The translations under genes were made by a program, and so were the position numbers. Shown here one piece after another: positions 1 through 8,103 of a stretch of 64,000 nt of DNA. The DNA is taken from the NCBI RefSeq assembly GCF_021568905.1, contig NZ_JAKGSB010000004.1:186001-250000 (forward strand), in the 5' to 3' direction. Source of the DNA: Zavarzinia marina. GTDB lineage: Bacteria > Pseudomonadota > Alphaproteobacteria > Zavarziniales > Zavarziniaceae. A model generated the notes under the pieces. The model had not been told where the DNA came from, ran no database searches, and saw only the letters and a list, made by a program, of their open reading frames with translations. Numbering within the stretch: the stretch's first letter is position 1; every line of letters starts with the position of its first letter.

Positions 1-2
1 GC

Positions 3-1745
3 TTCTTCTCCAAGGGCGAATGGCGCGAGGCTTCGGTGGTCGAGCGGGCCGCGCTGATGACCGGCGACACCGTCCCCGGCCCCGCCATCGTGATCGAGGA
101 TCATTCCACGATCGTGGTCGAACCGGGCTGGCATGCCCGCATGGGCGCGACCGGCGTCCTCTTCCTCGAAGGCGGGGGAACGGACATGCGCGCCGCCGTC
201 GGCACCGAGCGCGACCCGGTGATGCTGGAGGTCTTCAACAATCTCTTCATGTCGATCGCCGAACAGATGGGCCTGACGCTGGAGAAGACCGCCCATTCGG
301 TGAACATCAAGGAACGGCTCGATTTCTCCTGCGCGATCTTCGACGCCAGGGGCGGGCTGGTCGCCAATGCGCCGCACATGCCCGTGCACCTGGGCTCCAT
401 GTCGGAATCGGTCGAGACCGTGATCCGCGGCCATGGCGATCATATGCGGCCGGGCGACGCCTATATGCTGAACGCGCCCTATAACGGCGGCACCCATCTG
501 CCGGACGTCACGGTGATCGCGCCGGTGTTCGACCGGGCGGGACGCCATGTGATCTTCTATGTCGCGGCGCGCGGCCATCAGGCCGACATCGGCGGCATCA
601 CCCCGGGTTCCATGCCGCCCCATTCGACCAGCGTGACCGAGGAAGGCGTGCTGATCGACAATGTCCCCCTGATGGCGGGCGGGCGTTTCCTCGAGGACGA
701 GGTGACGGCGCTGCTGACCTCGGGCCCCTATCCGTCCCGCAACATCGTCCAGAACCTGGGCGACCTGAAGGCCCAGGTCGCGGCCTGCGAGAAGGGCGCC
801 CAGGAATTGCTGGCCATGGTCGACCAATACGGCCTGGACACGGTCCACGCCTATATGCGCCACGTCCAGGACAATGCGGCGGAAGCGGTGCGCCGGGTGA
901 TCGACCGGCTGCACGACGGCGCCTTCGTGGTCGGGATGGACAATGGCGCGCATATCGCCGTCGCCATAAGGGTCGATCGCGCCGCGCGCCGCGCCACGGT
1001 CGATTTCACCGGCACGTCCGACCAGTTGCCCAGCAATTTCAACGCCCCCTTCGCGGTGGTGAAGGCGGCCGTGATCTATGTCTTCCGCACCCTGGTCGAC
1101 GACGACATTCCCCTGAACCAGGGCTGTCTGGAGCCGATCGACATCGTGGCCGCCGAAGGTTCCATGCTGCGCCCGCATTATCCGGCGGCCGTGGTCGCCG
1201 GCAATGTCGAGACCAGCCAGGCGATCTGCGACGCGCTCTATGGCGCCCTGGGCGCCATGGCGGCGGCCCAGGGCACGATGAATAATTTCACCTTCGGCAA
1301 CGACCGCCACCAATATTACGAGACGATCTGCGGTGGCGCCGGCGCGGGGCCCGATTTCGACGGCTGCGACGCCGTCCACACCCATATGACCAATTCCCGC
1401 CTGACCGACGTCGAGGTGCTGGAATGGCGCTTCCCCGTGCTGGTGGAGCATTTCGGCATCAGGCGCGGCTCCGGCGGGGCCGGGCGCCATCACGGCGGCG
1501 ACGGCGTGGTCCGCGCCGTCCGCTTCCGCGAGGCGATGACTTCGGCCATCCTGTCCGACAGGCGGCGGGTGCCGCCCTTCGGCCTCGACGGTGGCGCACC
1601 CGGCGCCTGCGGCATCAACCGCCTGACGCGGGCCGACGGCACAGAGGAAATATTGCCCGCCTGCGTCGAGGTCGAGGTCGGCCCCGGCGACGTGATCACG
1701 ATCGAGACGCCGGGCGGCGGCGGCTTCGGCCCGCCGGAGGACTGA
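3..1745 (+). CDS. 5-oxoprolinase / hydantoinase HyuA-HyuB fusion (3' part, truncated by window start)
   Basis: The reading frame is open from base 3, so the gene begins before the window. The first ~50 residues resemble the end of a HyuA (hydantoinase A) domain. The remaining ~520 form a complete HyuB domain with its Gly-rich ending ([11 protein letters not shown]). No stop separates them, so this is the single-chain form typical of ATP-dependent 5-oxoprolinases (about 1,200 residues in all), which open 5-oxoproline or a hydantoin-like ring using ATP in the cytosol. The substrate cannot be fixed from this half alone; N-methylhydantoinase or acetophenone carboxylase-like activity is also possible. 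An SDR dehydrogenase follows after 33 bp on the same strand, suggesting a shared catabolic operon. Confidence 0.85.
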   Translation, partial: FFSKGEWREASVVERAALMTGDTVPGPAIVIEDHSTIVVEPGWHARMGATGVLFLEGGGTDMRAAVGTERDPVMLEVFNNLFMSIAEQMGLTLEKTAHSVNIKERLDFSCAIFDARGGLVANAPHMPVHLGSMSESVETVIRGHGDHMRPGDAYMLNAPYNGGTHLPDVTVIAPVFDRAGRHVIFYVAARGHQADIGGITPGSMPPHSTSVTEEGVLIDNVPLMAGGRFLEDEVTALLTSGPYPSRNIVQNLGDLKAQVAACEKGAQELLAMVDQYGLDTVHAYMRHVQDNAAEAVRRVIDRLHDGAFVVGMDNGAHIAVAIRVDRAARRATVDFTGTSDQLPSNFNAPFAVVKAAVIYVFRTLVDDDIPLNQGCLEPIDIVAAEGSMLRPHYPAAVVAGNVETSQAICDALYGALGAMAAAQGTMNNFTFGNDRHQYYETICGGAGAGPDFDGCDAVHTHMTNSRLTDVEVLEWRFPVLVEHFGIRRGSGGAGRHHGGDGVVRAVRFREAMTSAILSDRRRVPPFGLDGGAPGACGINRLTRADGTEEILPACVEVEVGPGDVITIETPGGGGFGPPED

Positions 1746-1778
1746 TCCCAGCCTCTGGCGCCAGACAGGGAGGAAAGC

Positions 1779-2450
1779 ATGACCGGACATGTGCTGATCA
1801 CCGGCGCCAGCCGGGGCCTCGGGCGCGGCTTCGTCGAGAGCTTCGCCGCCGACGGCTGGCAGGTCCATGCCGTCACCCGCGATCCCGGCGATCTGGAGCG
1901 CATGCCGGGCGTCACCGCCCATGCCGTCGAACTGACCGACCGCAAGGCGATCGCCACACTGCGCACGCGCTTCGCCGAGGAACGCCTGGACGTCGTCATC
2001 AACAATGCCGGCACCTGGGGCCCCCACGATCAGGAGTTCGGCGCGATCGACGCCGATGCCTGGATCGAGACCTTCCGCCTGAACACCATGGTGCCCTATT
2101 ACGTGACCGAAGCCCTGGCCGATCCCCTGGCACGGGGGCGCGGCATCGCCGTCACCATCTCCAGCGGTCTCGCCTCCATCGACGACAACCGCAGCGGCGG
2201 CACCTATGCCTATCGCTCGTCCAAGGCGGGGGTGAACATGGTCGTGCGCTCCCTCGCCCGGGACCTCGCCTTGCGCGGCATCACCGTCGTCGCGCTCAGC
2301 CCCGGATGGGTGCGGACGGACATGGGCGGCGCCCAGGCGCCCTTGTCGATCGAACAAAGTATCGCCGCGATGCGCCGCACAATTGCCGACGTGACTTCAA
2401 AGGACAGCGGCAAGTTTCTGAATCTGGACGGAAAACCCCTGCCTTGGTAA
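1779..2450 (+). CDS. Short-chain dehydrogenase/reductase (SDR), classical type
   Basis: A 223-residue classical SDR with all family landmarks. The nucleotide-binding TGASRGLG motif is at residues 8-15 and NNAG at 75-78. The catalytic Ser lies near 129, with the YxxxK pair at Tyr145 and Lys149. A PGWVRTDM segment follows near 184. These enzymes oxidise or reduce an alcohol/carbonyl using NAD(P)(H) in the cytosol; the substrate is not readable from the sequence. The start is supported by the upstream GGGAGGAAAGC. It lies 33 bp downstream of the 5-oxoprolinase-like gene and is probably co-transcribed with it. Confidence 0.9.
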   Translation: MTGHVLITGASRGLGRGFVESFAADGWQVHAVTRDPGDLERMPGVTAHAVELTDRKAIATLRTRFAEERLDVVINNAGTWGPHDQEFGAIDADAWIETFRLNTMVPYYVTEALADPLARGRGIAVTISSGLASIDDNRSGGTYAYRSSKAGVNMVVRSLARDLALRGITVVALSPGWVRTDMGGAQAPLSIEQSIAAMRRTIADVTSKDSGKFLNLDGKPLPW

Positions 2451-2552
2451 GAGTCGCCCCTGGTTGCGGCGCAGCGACGATTTCGGCTTTTCAAGACGGC
2501 GTTTCTACGAGACCATTTTCCCACCTCACCGAAGAGAAAGGAACGGGAGCGG

Positions 2553-2624
2553 ATGACTGCAAACCACTTCCTCACCGGTGTCGTCTTCACCTTTCTGATG
2601 GCGCTGGTCGTCGGACTTGTCTGA
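2553..2624 (+). CDS. 23-residue single-pass membrane microprotein
   Basis: A very short frame starts at an ATG preceded by purine-rich AAAGGAACGGGAGCGG, a credible ribosome binding site. The product begins MTANHFLTG and then runs as one uninterrupted hydrophobic stretch (residues ~6-23) to a TGA: a soluble tip of a few residues and one membrane helix. It sits about 100 bp after the SDR gene and just before a hairpin (2685-2713), so it may be the last cistron of that operon. I do not recognise a family. Small helices of this type often bind or stabilise larger membrane complexes, but no partner is evident. Chance occurrence cannot be excluded. Confidence 0.45.
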   Translation: MTANHFLTGVVFTFLMALVVGLV

Positions 2625-2684
2625 GCATCAGCCCGCTACAGGGCAACGCGACAGATCACAGTCACACAGGCGCGAATGGTGAAA

Positions 2685-2713
2685 AACGGGGCGATCCAGG
2701 GGGTCGCCCCGTT
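2685..2713 (+). terminator. Strong hairpin, probable terminator after the SDR/microprotein unit
   Basis: AACGGGGCGA and TCGCCCCGTT form a perfect 10-bp stem around a 9-nt loop. An A-tract precedes it and TTCCATTT follows. There is no long U-run on the plus strand, so termination efficiency is uncertain. Its position between the SDR unit and the methyltransferase fits an operon end. Confidence 0.6.
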
Positions 2714-2774
2714 CCATTTGGGGCACATTCCATTTGGGGCACATTCCACTTAGGGCGCATGCCATTTCGGGCTC
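2711..2774. repeat. Four tandem copies of a 16-bp unit
   Basis: Consensus ATTCCATTTGGGGCAC. Copies lie at 2711-2726, 2727-2742, 2743-2758 and 2759-2774. Copies 1 and 2 differ by one base and copies 3 and 4 progressively more. The array starts inside the right arm of the preceding hairpin and ends about 84 bp before the methyltransferase start. No protein appears to be encoded by it. Confidence 0.8.
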
Positions 2775-2857
2775 CCGCCTTCCTCTTGGTCCTTTGTCGA
2801 CTTGACCCGCCACGCCGGTGCGGCCAAACCCGTTCGACGCAGGACGGGAGGAAGACC

Positions 2858-3526
2858 ATGACCGCCTTTTCGGATGCCGCGGCCGAAGATTACGATGGGC
2901 GCATCGCGCGCATGGCGCCGGGTTACACCCTCGCCCTGGAGCTGGTGACGGCCCTCGCGCGCTGCCGCTTTCCCGAGGATGCGCGCGTGCTGCTGGCGGG
3001 CAGCGGCACGGGCACCGAATTGCTGGCACTGGCCGCCGCCGGGCCGGGCTGGCGTTTCACCGCCGTCGAGCCCTCGCCCGCGATGATGGCCAGCGCGCGC
3101 GGGAAGATCGCCGCCGCCGGCCTGGACCACCGCGTGACCTTCGTCGAAGCGATGCTGGACGAGGCCCCGCCGGAGCCCCATGACGCGGCCGTTTCCGCCC
3201 TCGTCCTCCACTTCATTCCCGACGACGGCGCCAAGGCCGGGTTCATGGCGGCGCTGGCCGCGCGCCTGGCGCCGCGCGCCCCCCTGCTGCTGACCGATTT
3301 CGCCGCCTTCGACCTGCCGGACGGCTGCTACGACCGCTGGCTGCTCGATCGCGGCGTCGAGGCCGAGGTGGTGGCGCGGGCGGCGGACTGGCGCCGCCGG
3401 GTGTGGCAGCCGGTGACGCCGGAGCGGGTGCGCGGCCTGGCGGCGTCAGCGGGTTTCGAGGATGTCAGGCCCTTCTTCCAGGCCCTCGGCTTTCACGGCT
3501 TGCTGGCGTCCCGCGCGGATGCCTGA
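2858..3526 (+). CDS. Class I SAM-dependent methyltransferase
   Basis: A 222-residue Rossmann-fold methyltransferase. Motif I (VLLAGSGTGTE, residues ~44-54) binds SAM, followed by an acidic VEPS turn (~68) and the ALVLHFIP segment (motif IV region). The overall plan is that of Methyltransf_11/25-like small-molecule methyltransferases acting in the cytosol; the acceptor is unknown. The chosen ATG has GGGAGGAAGACC just upstream; the frame is open much further upstream, but only because GC-rich DNA lacks stops there. The last 34 bp overlap the convergent TetR gene tail to tail, so the two mRNAs are complementary at their ends. Confidence 0.85.
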   Translation: MTAFSDAAAEDYDGRIARMAPGYTLALELVTALARCRFPEDARVLLAGSGTGTELLALAAAGPGWRFTAVEPSPAMMASARGKIAAAGLDHRVTFVEAMLDEAPPEPHDAAVSALVLHFIPDDGAKAGFMAALAARLAPRAPLLLTDFAAFDLPDGCYDRWLLDRGVEAEVVARAADWRRRVWQPVTPERVRGLAASAGFEDVRPFFQALGFHGLLASRADA

Positions 3527-4209
3527 TCGAAGCAATCGTCCATGTGGCCCTGGATCAGGCGGCCGAACCAGGCGCGGAAGCGGGCGCGGGCGGCCGGCGT
3601 GTCGTCGCGCCCGGCGGCCATGCGCAGCGCCTTGCCCATGATGCCGTCGCCGTAAGCGACCGTCGCGACCAGGAGGACGACATTGGCCGTGTCCTCTTCC
3701 AGCGGCGGATCGCGGTCGGCGTCACCGTGGTGCTGGACACGCAGTTCGTGGATCACCCGGGTCAGTTCCGCGATCATCTGGCGCGAATGGCGGCGGTTCT
3801 CGCGCCGGGGCTCCAGGGTCAACCATGCGGCGAGCCGCGCATAGCCGCGCTCCGACAGGATCTCGAAGACCTTCTCGATCACCTGGCCCGCCTCGGGGGC
3901 GGAGCCGTCCGGCGTCGACAGCGCCGCCAGAACCTCCGCCTTCAACTGCTCGGCGGCGCGCGAGGCGAGCGCCTTCACCAGGCCCTCGCGGTTCTCGAAG
4001 TGATGCAGGATGGCGGAATGGGACATGCCGACGTCGCGGCCGATGTCCTGCAGGCGCAGGCCCTCGGGCCCCAGGCTGGTCAGGCGCGCCTCGGCCGCGT
4101 CGAGGATCTGGCGCCGCGCCTCTTCCGACGTGCGGCGGATCCGCTTGCGGCCGGACCGCTGGTCGCCGTCGCGTTCCGCTTCGAGCACCCGGCCCACCGT
4201 TTCCGACAT
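3493..4209 (-). CDS. TetR/AcrR family transcriptional regulator
   Basis: 238 residues. After a basic N-terminal extension (residues 1-25, rich in Arg/Lys) comes a TetR DNA-binding domain at about 27-80, containing ILDAAEARL, the recognition region DVGMSHSAILHHF and the boundary Lys in GLVKAL. The C-terminal ~150 residues form a helical ligand-binding domain that cannot be assigned. The gene is divergent from the Coq4-like gene; a palindrome overlapping that gene's -35 box (4302-4314) is the obvious candidate operator. It is probably a repressor of its neighbour and of itself. Its 3' end overlaps the methyltransferase gene convergently. Confidence 0.88.
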   Translation of the reverse strand: MSETVGRVLEAERDGDQRSGRKRIRRTSEEARRQILDAAEARLTSLGPEGLRLQDIGRDVGMSHSAILHHFENREGLVKALASRAAEQLKAEVLAALSTPDGSAPEAGQVIEKVFEILSERGYARLAAWLTLEPRRENRRHSRQMIAELTRVIHELRVQHHGDADRDPPLEEDTANVVLLVATVAYGDGIMGKALRMAAGRDDTPAARARFRAWFGRLIQGHMDDCFDQASARDASKP

Positions 4210-4228
4210 TCAGAACCTCTTTCCCTAT

Positions 4229-4286
4229 CGCCCGCCGTCTCGGGGTCGCCCGCCGTCTCAGGCGAATCCCCGGGCGAATCCCCGGG
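4229..4286. repeat. Two short direct repeats upstream of the TetR gene
   Basis: An 18-bp unit starting CGCCCGCCGTCTC begins at 4229 and recurs at 4247. It is followed by two exact copies of CGAATCCCCGGG at 4263-4274 and 4275-4286. All lie in the 5' leader of the minus-strand TetR gene, between its start codon and the shared promoter region. They look like slippage products, though stacked copies could also bind protein. Confidence 0.7.
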
Positions 4287-4301
4287 TGCGATCACTCTAC
4301 G

Positions 4302-4333
4302 CAATTGACAATTGTGTAAGCAACCACTAACAT
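4302..4333 (+). promoter_or_regulatory. Sigma-70-type promoter with an overlapping palindromic operator
   Basis: TTGACA at 4305-4310 (perfect -35) is followed by a 17-bp spacer and TAACAT at 4328-4333 (-10), 30 bp before the Coq4-like start codon. The -35 box is embedded in CAATTGACAATTG (4302-4314), a 13-bp palindrome with one central base. This is the arrangement expected for repression by the divergent TetR protein. It is also one of few AT-rich patches here, which favours a real promoter. Confidence 0.7.
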
Positions 4334-4362
4334 GCCTACAAAAATACCGAGGAATCGTACCG

Positions 4363-5115
4363 ATGGACAGCACCACGCCGATCGACGAACGTCGACCCTA
4401 TCGCCCGCTGGAGGCCTTCCGCGCGCTCCGCGCCCTGCTGCGCGACAAGGAAGACACGGCGCAGGTGTTCCGCATCATCGATGCCCTGGGCGGTCCCGCC
4501 TTCACCAAGCTCTATCGCCGCGCCATCGCCATGCCGGGCACCCGGGAGATCCTGGAACGCGAGCGCAGCCTGTGCGACGTGCTGTCGGACCGAGCCTATC
4601 TCGCGTCGCTACCCGAGGGCAGTTTCGGCCGCGAGTACCTCGCCTTCGTCGAGCGCGAGCAATTGACCGCCGACGGCCTCGTCACGGCGAGCGAGGAAGG
4701 CCACGGCGAGCGGATCAGGAACGATCCCCTGCAGCGCCGCCTGGGGGAGCGCATGCGCGATGCCCACGATCTCTACCACATCATCGGCCAATACGGGCGC
4801 GACGGCATGGGCGAGGTCTGCGTTCTGTCCTTCACCCATGGCGTCTCGGGCAATCCGGGCGTTCTGCTGGTCATTCTGGGCGGGCTGTTCAAGTTCCGCC
4901 AGGAGATGCCGGAACAGCCGGTCATGCGCATGGCCTGGCAGGCGTGGCGCATCGGCCGCAAGGCCGCCTTCCTGCCGGCCGCCGACTGGGAAGCCCTGCT
5001 GCCCCTGCCGACGGACGAGGTGCGCCGCCGCTTGAAGGTGGGCACGCCCACCCGCTATCTGGCCTCCGGCCTGATGGGGTCGGAAGAGCATGCGGGCGAT
5101 CTGGCCGCGGCCTGA
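4363..5115 (+). CDS. Coq4-like protein (ubiquinone biosynthesis COQ4 family)
   Basis: 250 residues, similar in length to COQ4. The diagnostic metal site is intact: His135-Asp136-Leu-Tyr-His139, then 11 residues, then Glu151, i.e. HDxxH-(X)11-E. In mitochondria COQ4 organises the ubiquinone biosynthesis complex, and an oxidative decarboxylation role at C1 of the quinone ring has been described. Bacterial members are less well understood. The start at 4363 is preferred over an upstream in-frame codon because GAGGA lies 11 bp before it and the promoter (4305-4333) would cut off the longer form. The TetR gene is divergent, so expression is probably inducible, unusual for a quinone housekeeping gene; a role other than respiratory quinone synthesis is possible. 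Confidence 0.82.
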   Translation: MDSTTPIDERRPYRPLEAFRALRALLRDKEDTAQVFRIIDALGGPAFTKLYRRAIAMPGTREILERERSLCDVLSDRAYLASLPEGSFGREYLAFVEREQLTADGLVTASEEGHGERIRNDPLQRRLGERMRDAHDLYHIIGQYGRDGMGEVCVLSFTHGVSGNPGVLLVILGGLFKFRQEMPEQPVMRMAWQAWRIGRKAAFLPAADWEALLPLPTDEVRRRLKVGTPTRYLASGLMGSEEHAGDLAAA

Positions 5116-5137
5116 AACACGGAACATCAAAAAAAGA

Positions 5138-5166
5138 GCGGCCCGACGCCGTCTGCGTCGGACCGC
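5138..5166. terminator. Hairpin between Coq4-like and TonB-like genes; rest of 5116-5410 unassigned
   Basis: GCGGCCCGACGC pairs with GCGTCGGACCGC across a 5-nt loop (one bulge pair). The run of eight A residues just left of it means the minus-strand transcript would carry a U-tract, so it could stop antisense reading into the Coq4-like gene. It may also end that gene on the plus strand. In the remaining ~245 bp to 5411 I see no convincing gene or RNA. Confidence 0.5.
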
Positions 5167-5410
5167 CCATTCCTGGGTCCTTCCCTTTTCGGTCCCAGAT
5201 GGCCTTCCGCACCCTCCCCAGCGTGCGACCGACCATCATCCGGGGTGTTATTGGTTCTTTTGACCCCGGCTTCCCTGGCGCCCGCTTGTTGTTCTGGGTA
5301 CGCCAAAGCTCGTTCCGCCCCTCTCGACCACCCGCTCCCGATCCCGACGATCCTGGAATGCGAGTGATTCCGACGGTTGCGTTTCCGCAATTGCCGCGCA
5401 TCATGCCCTC

Positions 5411-6559
5411 ATGTTTGCCTTGAATGCAACACCAGAAGTTACCGCACCTGCGTCTCGCACACGCAGCACGGACCGGCGCGCCGTCCTGGCATCGGCGCTG
5501 CTGCATGTTCTGGTCCTGCTCCTCCTCCTTCTGCGCCTGCCCGACGCGCTCGAGGACGGCGCCGGCGGATTGGCCGTCGACATCGTCTACGACGTGCCGG
5601 GCGACGGCACCAAGGGCGACGGCGAGGACGCCGCGGCCGAAGCCGCCCCCCTGTCCGAGGATGTCGCCGAGGATGCGGAAGAAGCCCCGCAGCCGCCCCC
5701 GCCGAGCGCGCTGTCCATGGCCGAGCCGGTGACCGAGACGCCGGCCGAGGAAACCCGGCCGATCCCCGAAGAGCCGGTGACCGAAGTACCGGCCCCCGAG
5801 GAGCCGGTGCCGGAAGAGCCCATGGTCGCCGCCGAACCGGAGCCGGAGCCACCCTCCGACGTGCCTCTGCCGGTCGCGCTCAAGCCGCCGGTGCCGGCGA
5901 CCAAGCCGACGCCGCCGGCCGTCGCCCGGGCCGAACCGACGCCGCCGACACCGCCGGCGCCACCACGACCGTCCGCGCCCACGCCGACCACGGCGCTGCT
6001 GGTGCCCGGCAACGGCAGCGGCGCGGTCACCACGGGCCAGGGCCGGGGTACCGCCGCCGGCGCCGACGATCCGAACGCCGCCGCCGGCGAGCTGGCGGGC
6101 GACGGCGGCGTGCTCGGCAACGGCGTGCCCAGGGCCGCGCGCGGCACCGACCTCGGCGCCGCCGACCTCACAAACCGGCTGATCGGCAATACGCTGTCCG
6201 GCATGATGGGCAGCCGCGACGGCGCCGAGGGGCGTTTCGACGTCGAATGGCAGGCCTATGTCCGGGCCGACGGCAAGGTGATCGCCCGCGTCCGCTACAA
6301 GGCGCTCGACAAGCGCGGCGAGATGAAGGAACGCGTGGTGACCGAGGACGGGCACTGGACCCTGGAAAACGGCCTGATGTGCCTCAAGTTCGGGGAGAAG
6401 ATCGACTTCGGCGCCAAGGATTGCTTCCACGTCCAGGACGTCGACAGGAAGCTCGCCTTCTATTACGCCTCCTGCCCCTATCACGCCTCGGACCGCTGCA
6501 ACAGCGGCCGCCTCGGCCAGTTCGGCGAGGTTCTGCCGGGCAACGCCTTCGGGCTTTGA
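5411..6559 (+). CDS. TonB-like anchored periplasmic protein with a Cys-containing C-terminal domain
   Basis: 382 residues in three parts. Residues ~24-43 are a Leu-rich membrane anchor preceded by Arg residues, giving an N-in orientation. Residues ~50-200 are an extended Glu/Pro-rich linker with many repeats of PEEP and PxEE type, like the periplasmic spanning segment of TonB or TolA. Residues ~245-382 form a compact domain with four Cys (in contexts LMCLKF, KDCFHV, ASCPYH, DRCNSG) that could form disulphides. The last domain is not a recognisable TonB or TolA C-terminus. No ExbB/ExbD genes are adjacent. It could be an energy-coupling or envelope-spanning protein; I do not assign a function. 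tRNA-Arg follows 61 bp later. Confidence 0.7.
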   Translation: MFALNATPEVTAPASRTRSTDRRAVLASALLHVLVLLLLLLRLPDALEDGAGGLAVDIVYDVPGDGTKGDGEDAAAEAAPLSEDVAEDAEEAPQPPPPSALSMAEPVTETPAEETRPIPEEPVTEVPAPEEPVPEEPMVAAEPEPEPPSDVPLPVALKPPVPATKPTPPAVARAEPTPPTPPAPPRPSAPTPTTALLVPGNGSGAVTTGQGRGTAAGADDPNAAAGELAGDGGVLGNGVPRAARGTDLGAADLTNRLIGNTLSGMMGSRDGAEGRFDVEWQAYVRADGKVIARVRYKALDKRGEMKERVVTEDGHWTLENGLMCLKFGEKIDFGAKDCFHVQDVDRKLAFYYASCPYHASDRCNSGRLGQFGEVLPGNAFGL

Positions 6560-6620
6560 GACCGCGACGGCGCCAGCGCGATTGACGCCGGGCCCGCCGC
6601 GCCGCTACAAACCTGCCAGT

Positions 6621-6697
6621 GTCCCCGTAGCTCAGCAGGATAGAGCACAGGATTCCTAATCCTGGGGCCACTGGTTCGAATCCAGTCGGGGACACCA
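6621..6697 (+). tRNA. tRNA-Arg (anticodon CCT)
   Basis: A 77-nt cloverleaf with acceptor stem GTCCCCG/CGGGGAC, D-arm GCTC...GAGC, anticodon stem CAGGA/TCCTG enclosing loop TTCCTAA, and T-arm ACTGG-TTCGAAT-CCAGT. Discriminator A and an encoded CCA end it. Anticodon CCT reads AGG codons. I see no integrated element attached to its 3' end in this window. Confidence 0.97.
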
Positions 6698-6829
6698 CCT
6701 CTCGCCTCCCCGTATCGGGCTGGGCCGGAGTGGGGGAACGGGGAATTGGTCGACGTCGTCGTTGGTCGGAACAGCACGGAATTGACCGGCATCACATGCC
6801 GGCGCCGCATTGTCATGTAACCATCCGCC

Positions 6830-8080
6830 ATGGTCTCTCCCGCTCCCCCCGACCTGCCGGCGACGCCCCGCAGCTTCCTGTTCCTGCAAGGCCCCCTCGG
6901 CCCGTTCTTCCGGCGCCTGGGCCGGCGCCTGCGCGGGCGCGGCCACCGGGTGCTGCGGGTCAATTTCAACGGCGGCGATCTCTACGACTGGCCGTGCCGG
7001 GGCGTGGTCAATTATCGCGGCACGGCGGACGACTGGCCGGGTTTCGTGACCGACCTCGCCGCGCGCAACGAAGTGACCGACATCGTGCTGATCGGCGATT
7101 GCCGGCCGCTGCATGTGGCGGCGGTCGAGGCCCTGCGCGCCTGGCGCCCGTCGATCCGCGTCCATGTCTTCGAGGAGGGCTATATCCGTCCCGACTGGAT
7201 CACCCTCGAGGCGGACGGGGTCAACGCCCGCTCGAACCTGCCGCGCGATCCCGCCGTGATCGCCGCCGTGCCCGAGGGCAATCTGCCGCCGCGCTTCGGC
7301 GTGCCCGTCGGGCAGAGCACCTTCCGCATGGGGCTCAGGGCGATGATCTCCTATTTCGCCATGTTCCTGCTGACGCCGCTGTTCCGGCACTATGTCCACC
7401 ACCGGCCCGACATGCCGAGCCGGGAGGCACGGCTGTGGTTCAGGCGCCTGCTGGGACGCGAGGCGCGCAAGACGCGGGCACTGGCCCAGGAAGAGGAACT
7501 GCTGGCCTCCGGCCGGCCCTATTTCCTGCTGCTGCTGCAGTTGAACGTCGACAAGCAGATCGTCAACCATTCGCCCTACAAGTCGATGCGCGACTACATG
7601 GCGGCGGTCATGCGCTCCTTCGCCGACCATGCGCCGGCCGACGCGCATCTGGTGGTGAAGGCCCATCCGCTGGACAATGGCCGTGACGACCATGGCGGCG
7701 ATCTCGCCGCGCTCGCGGCCGAGACCGGCCTCGACGGGCGGGTCATGCTGATTGACGGCGGCAATCTCTTCGCCCTGCTGGGCGGCTGCCGGGCGGCGGT
7801 GACGGTGAATTCGACCGCCGGCATTTCCGCCCTGCACCGCTCCGTGCCGCTGATCGCCCTCGGCAATGCGATCTTCAACATCGCGGGCCTGTGCCATCAG
7901 GGCGGTCTCGACAGTTTCTGGACCGAGCCGAGCCCGGTCGACGCCGGGCTCTATCACGCCTGGCGCAACATGGTCGCCTATCGGACCCAGGTAAACGGCA
8001 ATTTCTATGTCGAGCGCGGCATCTGGATCGCCATCGAAGGCAGCCTGCCGATCCTCGAAGGCGCGCCGGAAGCAGCCTGA
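6830..8080 (+). CDS. Capsular polysaccharide export/biosynthesis protein, KpsS/LipB type
   Basis: 416 residues with the hallmarks of the KpsS-like family. The N-terminus has the FLQGPLGPFF segment followed by VNFNGGD, a central FEEGYIRPDWIT motif, and a C-terminal half with KAHPLDNG and TVNSTAGISAL. KpsS homologues are beta-Kdo glycosyltransferases that build the Kdo linker on lyso-phosphatidylglycerol for group 2-type capsules, acting at the cytoplasmic face. The partner KpsC and ABC exporter genes are not in the window, so this is an isolated copy; it may act on another surface glycan. The start lacks a strong Shine-Dalgarno sequence. It converges with gabT. Confidence 0.85.
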   Translation: MVSPAPPDLPATPRSFLFLQGPLGPFFRRLGRRLRGRGHRVLRVNFNGGDLYDWPCRGVVNYRGTADDWPGFVTDLAARNEVTDIVLIGDCRPLHVAAVEALRAWRPSIRVHVFEEGYIRPDWITLEADGVNARSNLPRDPAVIAAVPEGNLPPRFGVPVGQSTFRMGLRAMISYFAMFLLTPLFRHYVHHRPDMPSREARLWFRRLLGREARKTRALAQEEELLASGRPYFLLLLQLNVDKQIVNHSPYKSMRDYMAAVMRSFADHAPADAHLVVKAHPLDNGRDDHGGDLAALAAETGLDGRVMLIDGGNLFALLGGCRAAVTVNSTAGISALHRSVPLIALGNAIFNIAGLCHQGGLDSFWTEPSPVDAGLYHAWRNMVAYRTQVNGNFYVERGIWIAIEGSLPILEGAPEAA

Positions 8081-8103
8081 GACCGCTTCCGGCGCCTGCG
8101 GTC
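8081..8103. terminator. Hairpin between convergent kpsS-like and gabT genes
   Basis: GACCGC (8081-8086) pairs with GCGGTC (8098-8103) directly after the kpsS-like stop codon, overlapping the gabT stop codon. A short stem without a U-run; a weak bidirectional terminator candidate. Confidence 0.35.

Noticed and set aside
1424-2857. Long open frame running through the SDR gene into the methyltransferase frame
   Set aside because: It overlaps two genes with clear family motifs; translation upstream of 2858 is Arg-rich, typical of an out-of-frame reading of GC-rich DNA.
5127-5390. Small minus-strand frame between the Coq4-like and TonB-like genes
   Set aside because: No ribosome site and composition without hydrophobic or structured pattern; considered chance.
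6621-6720. Possible integration site at tRNA-Arg
   Set aside because: No integrase, direct repeat of the tRNA 3' end or compositional shift was seen downstream.
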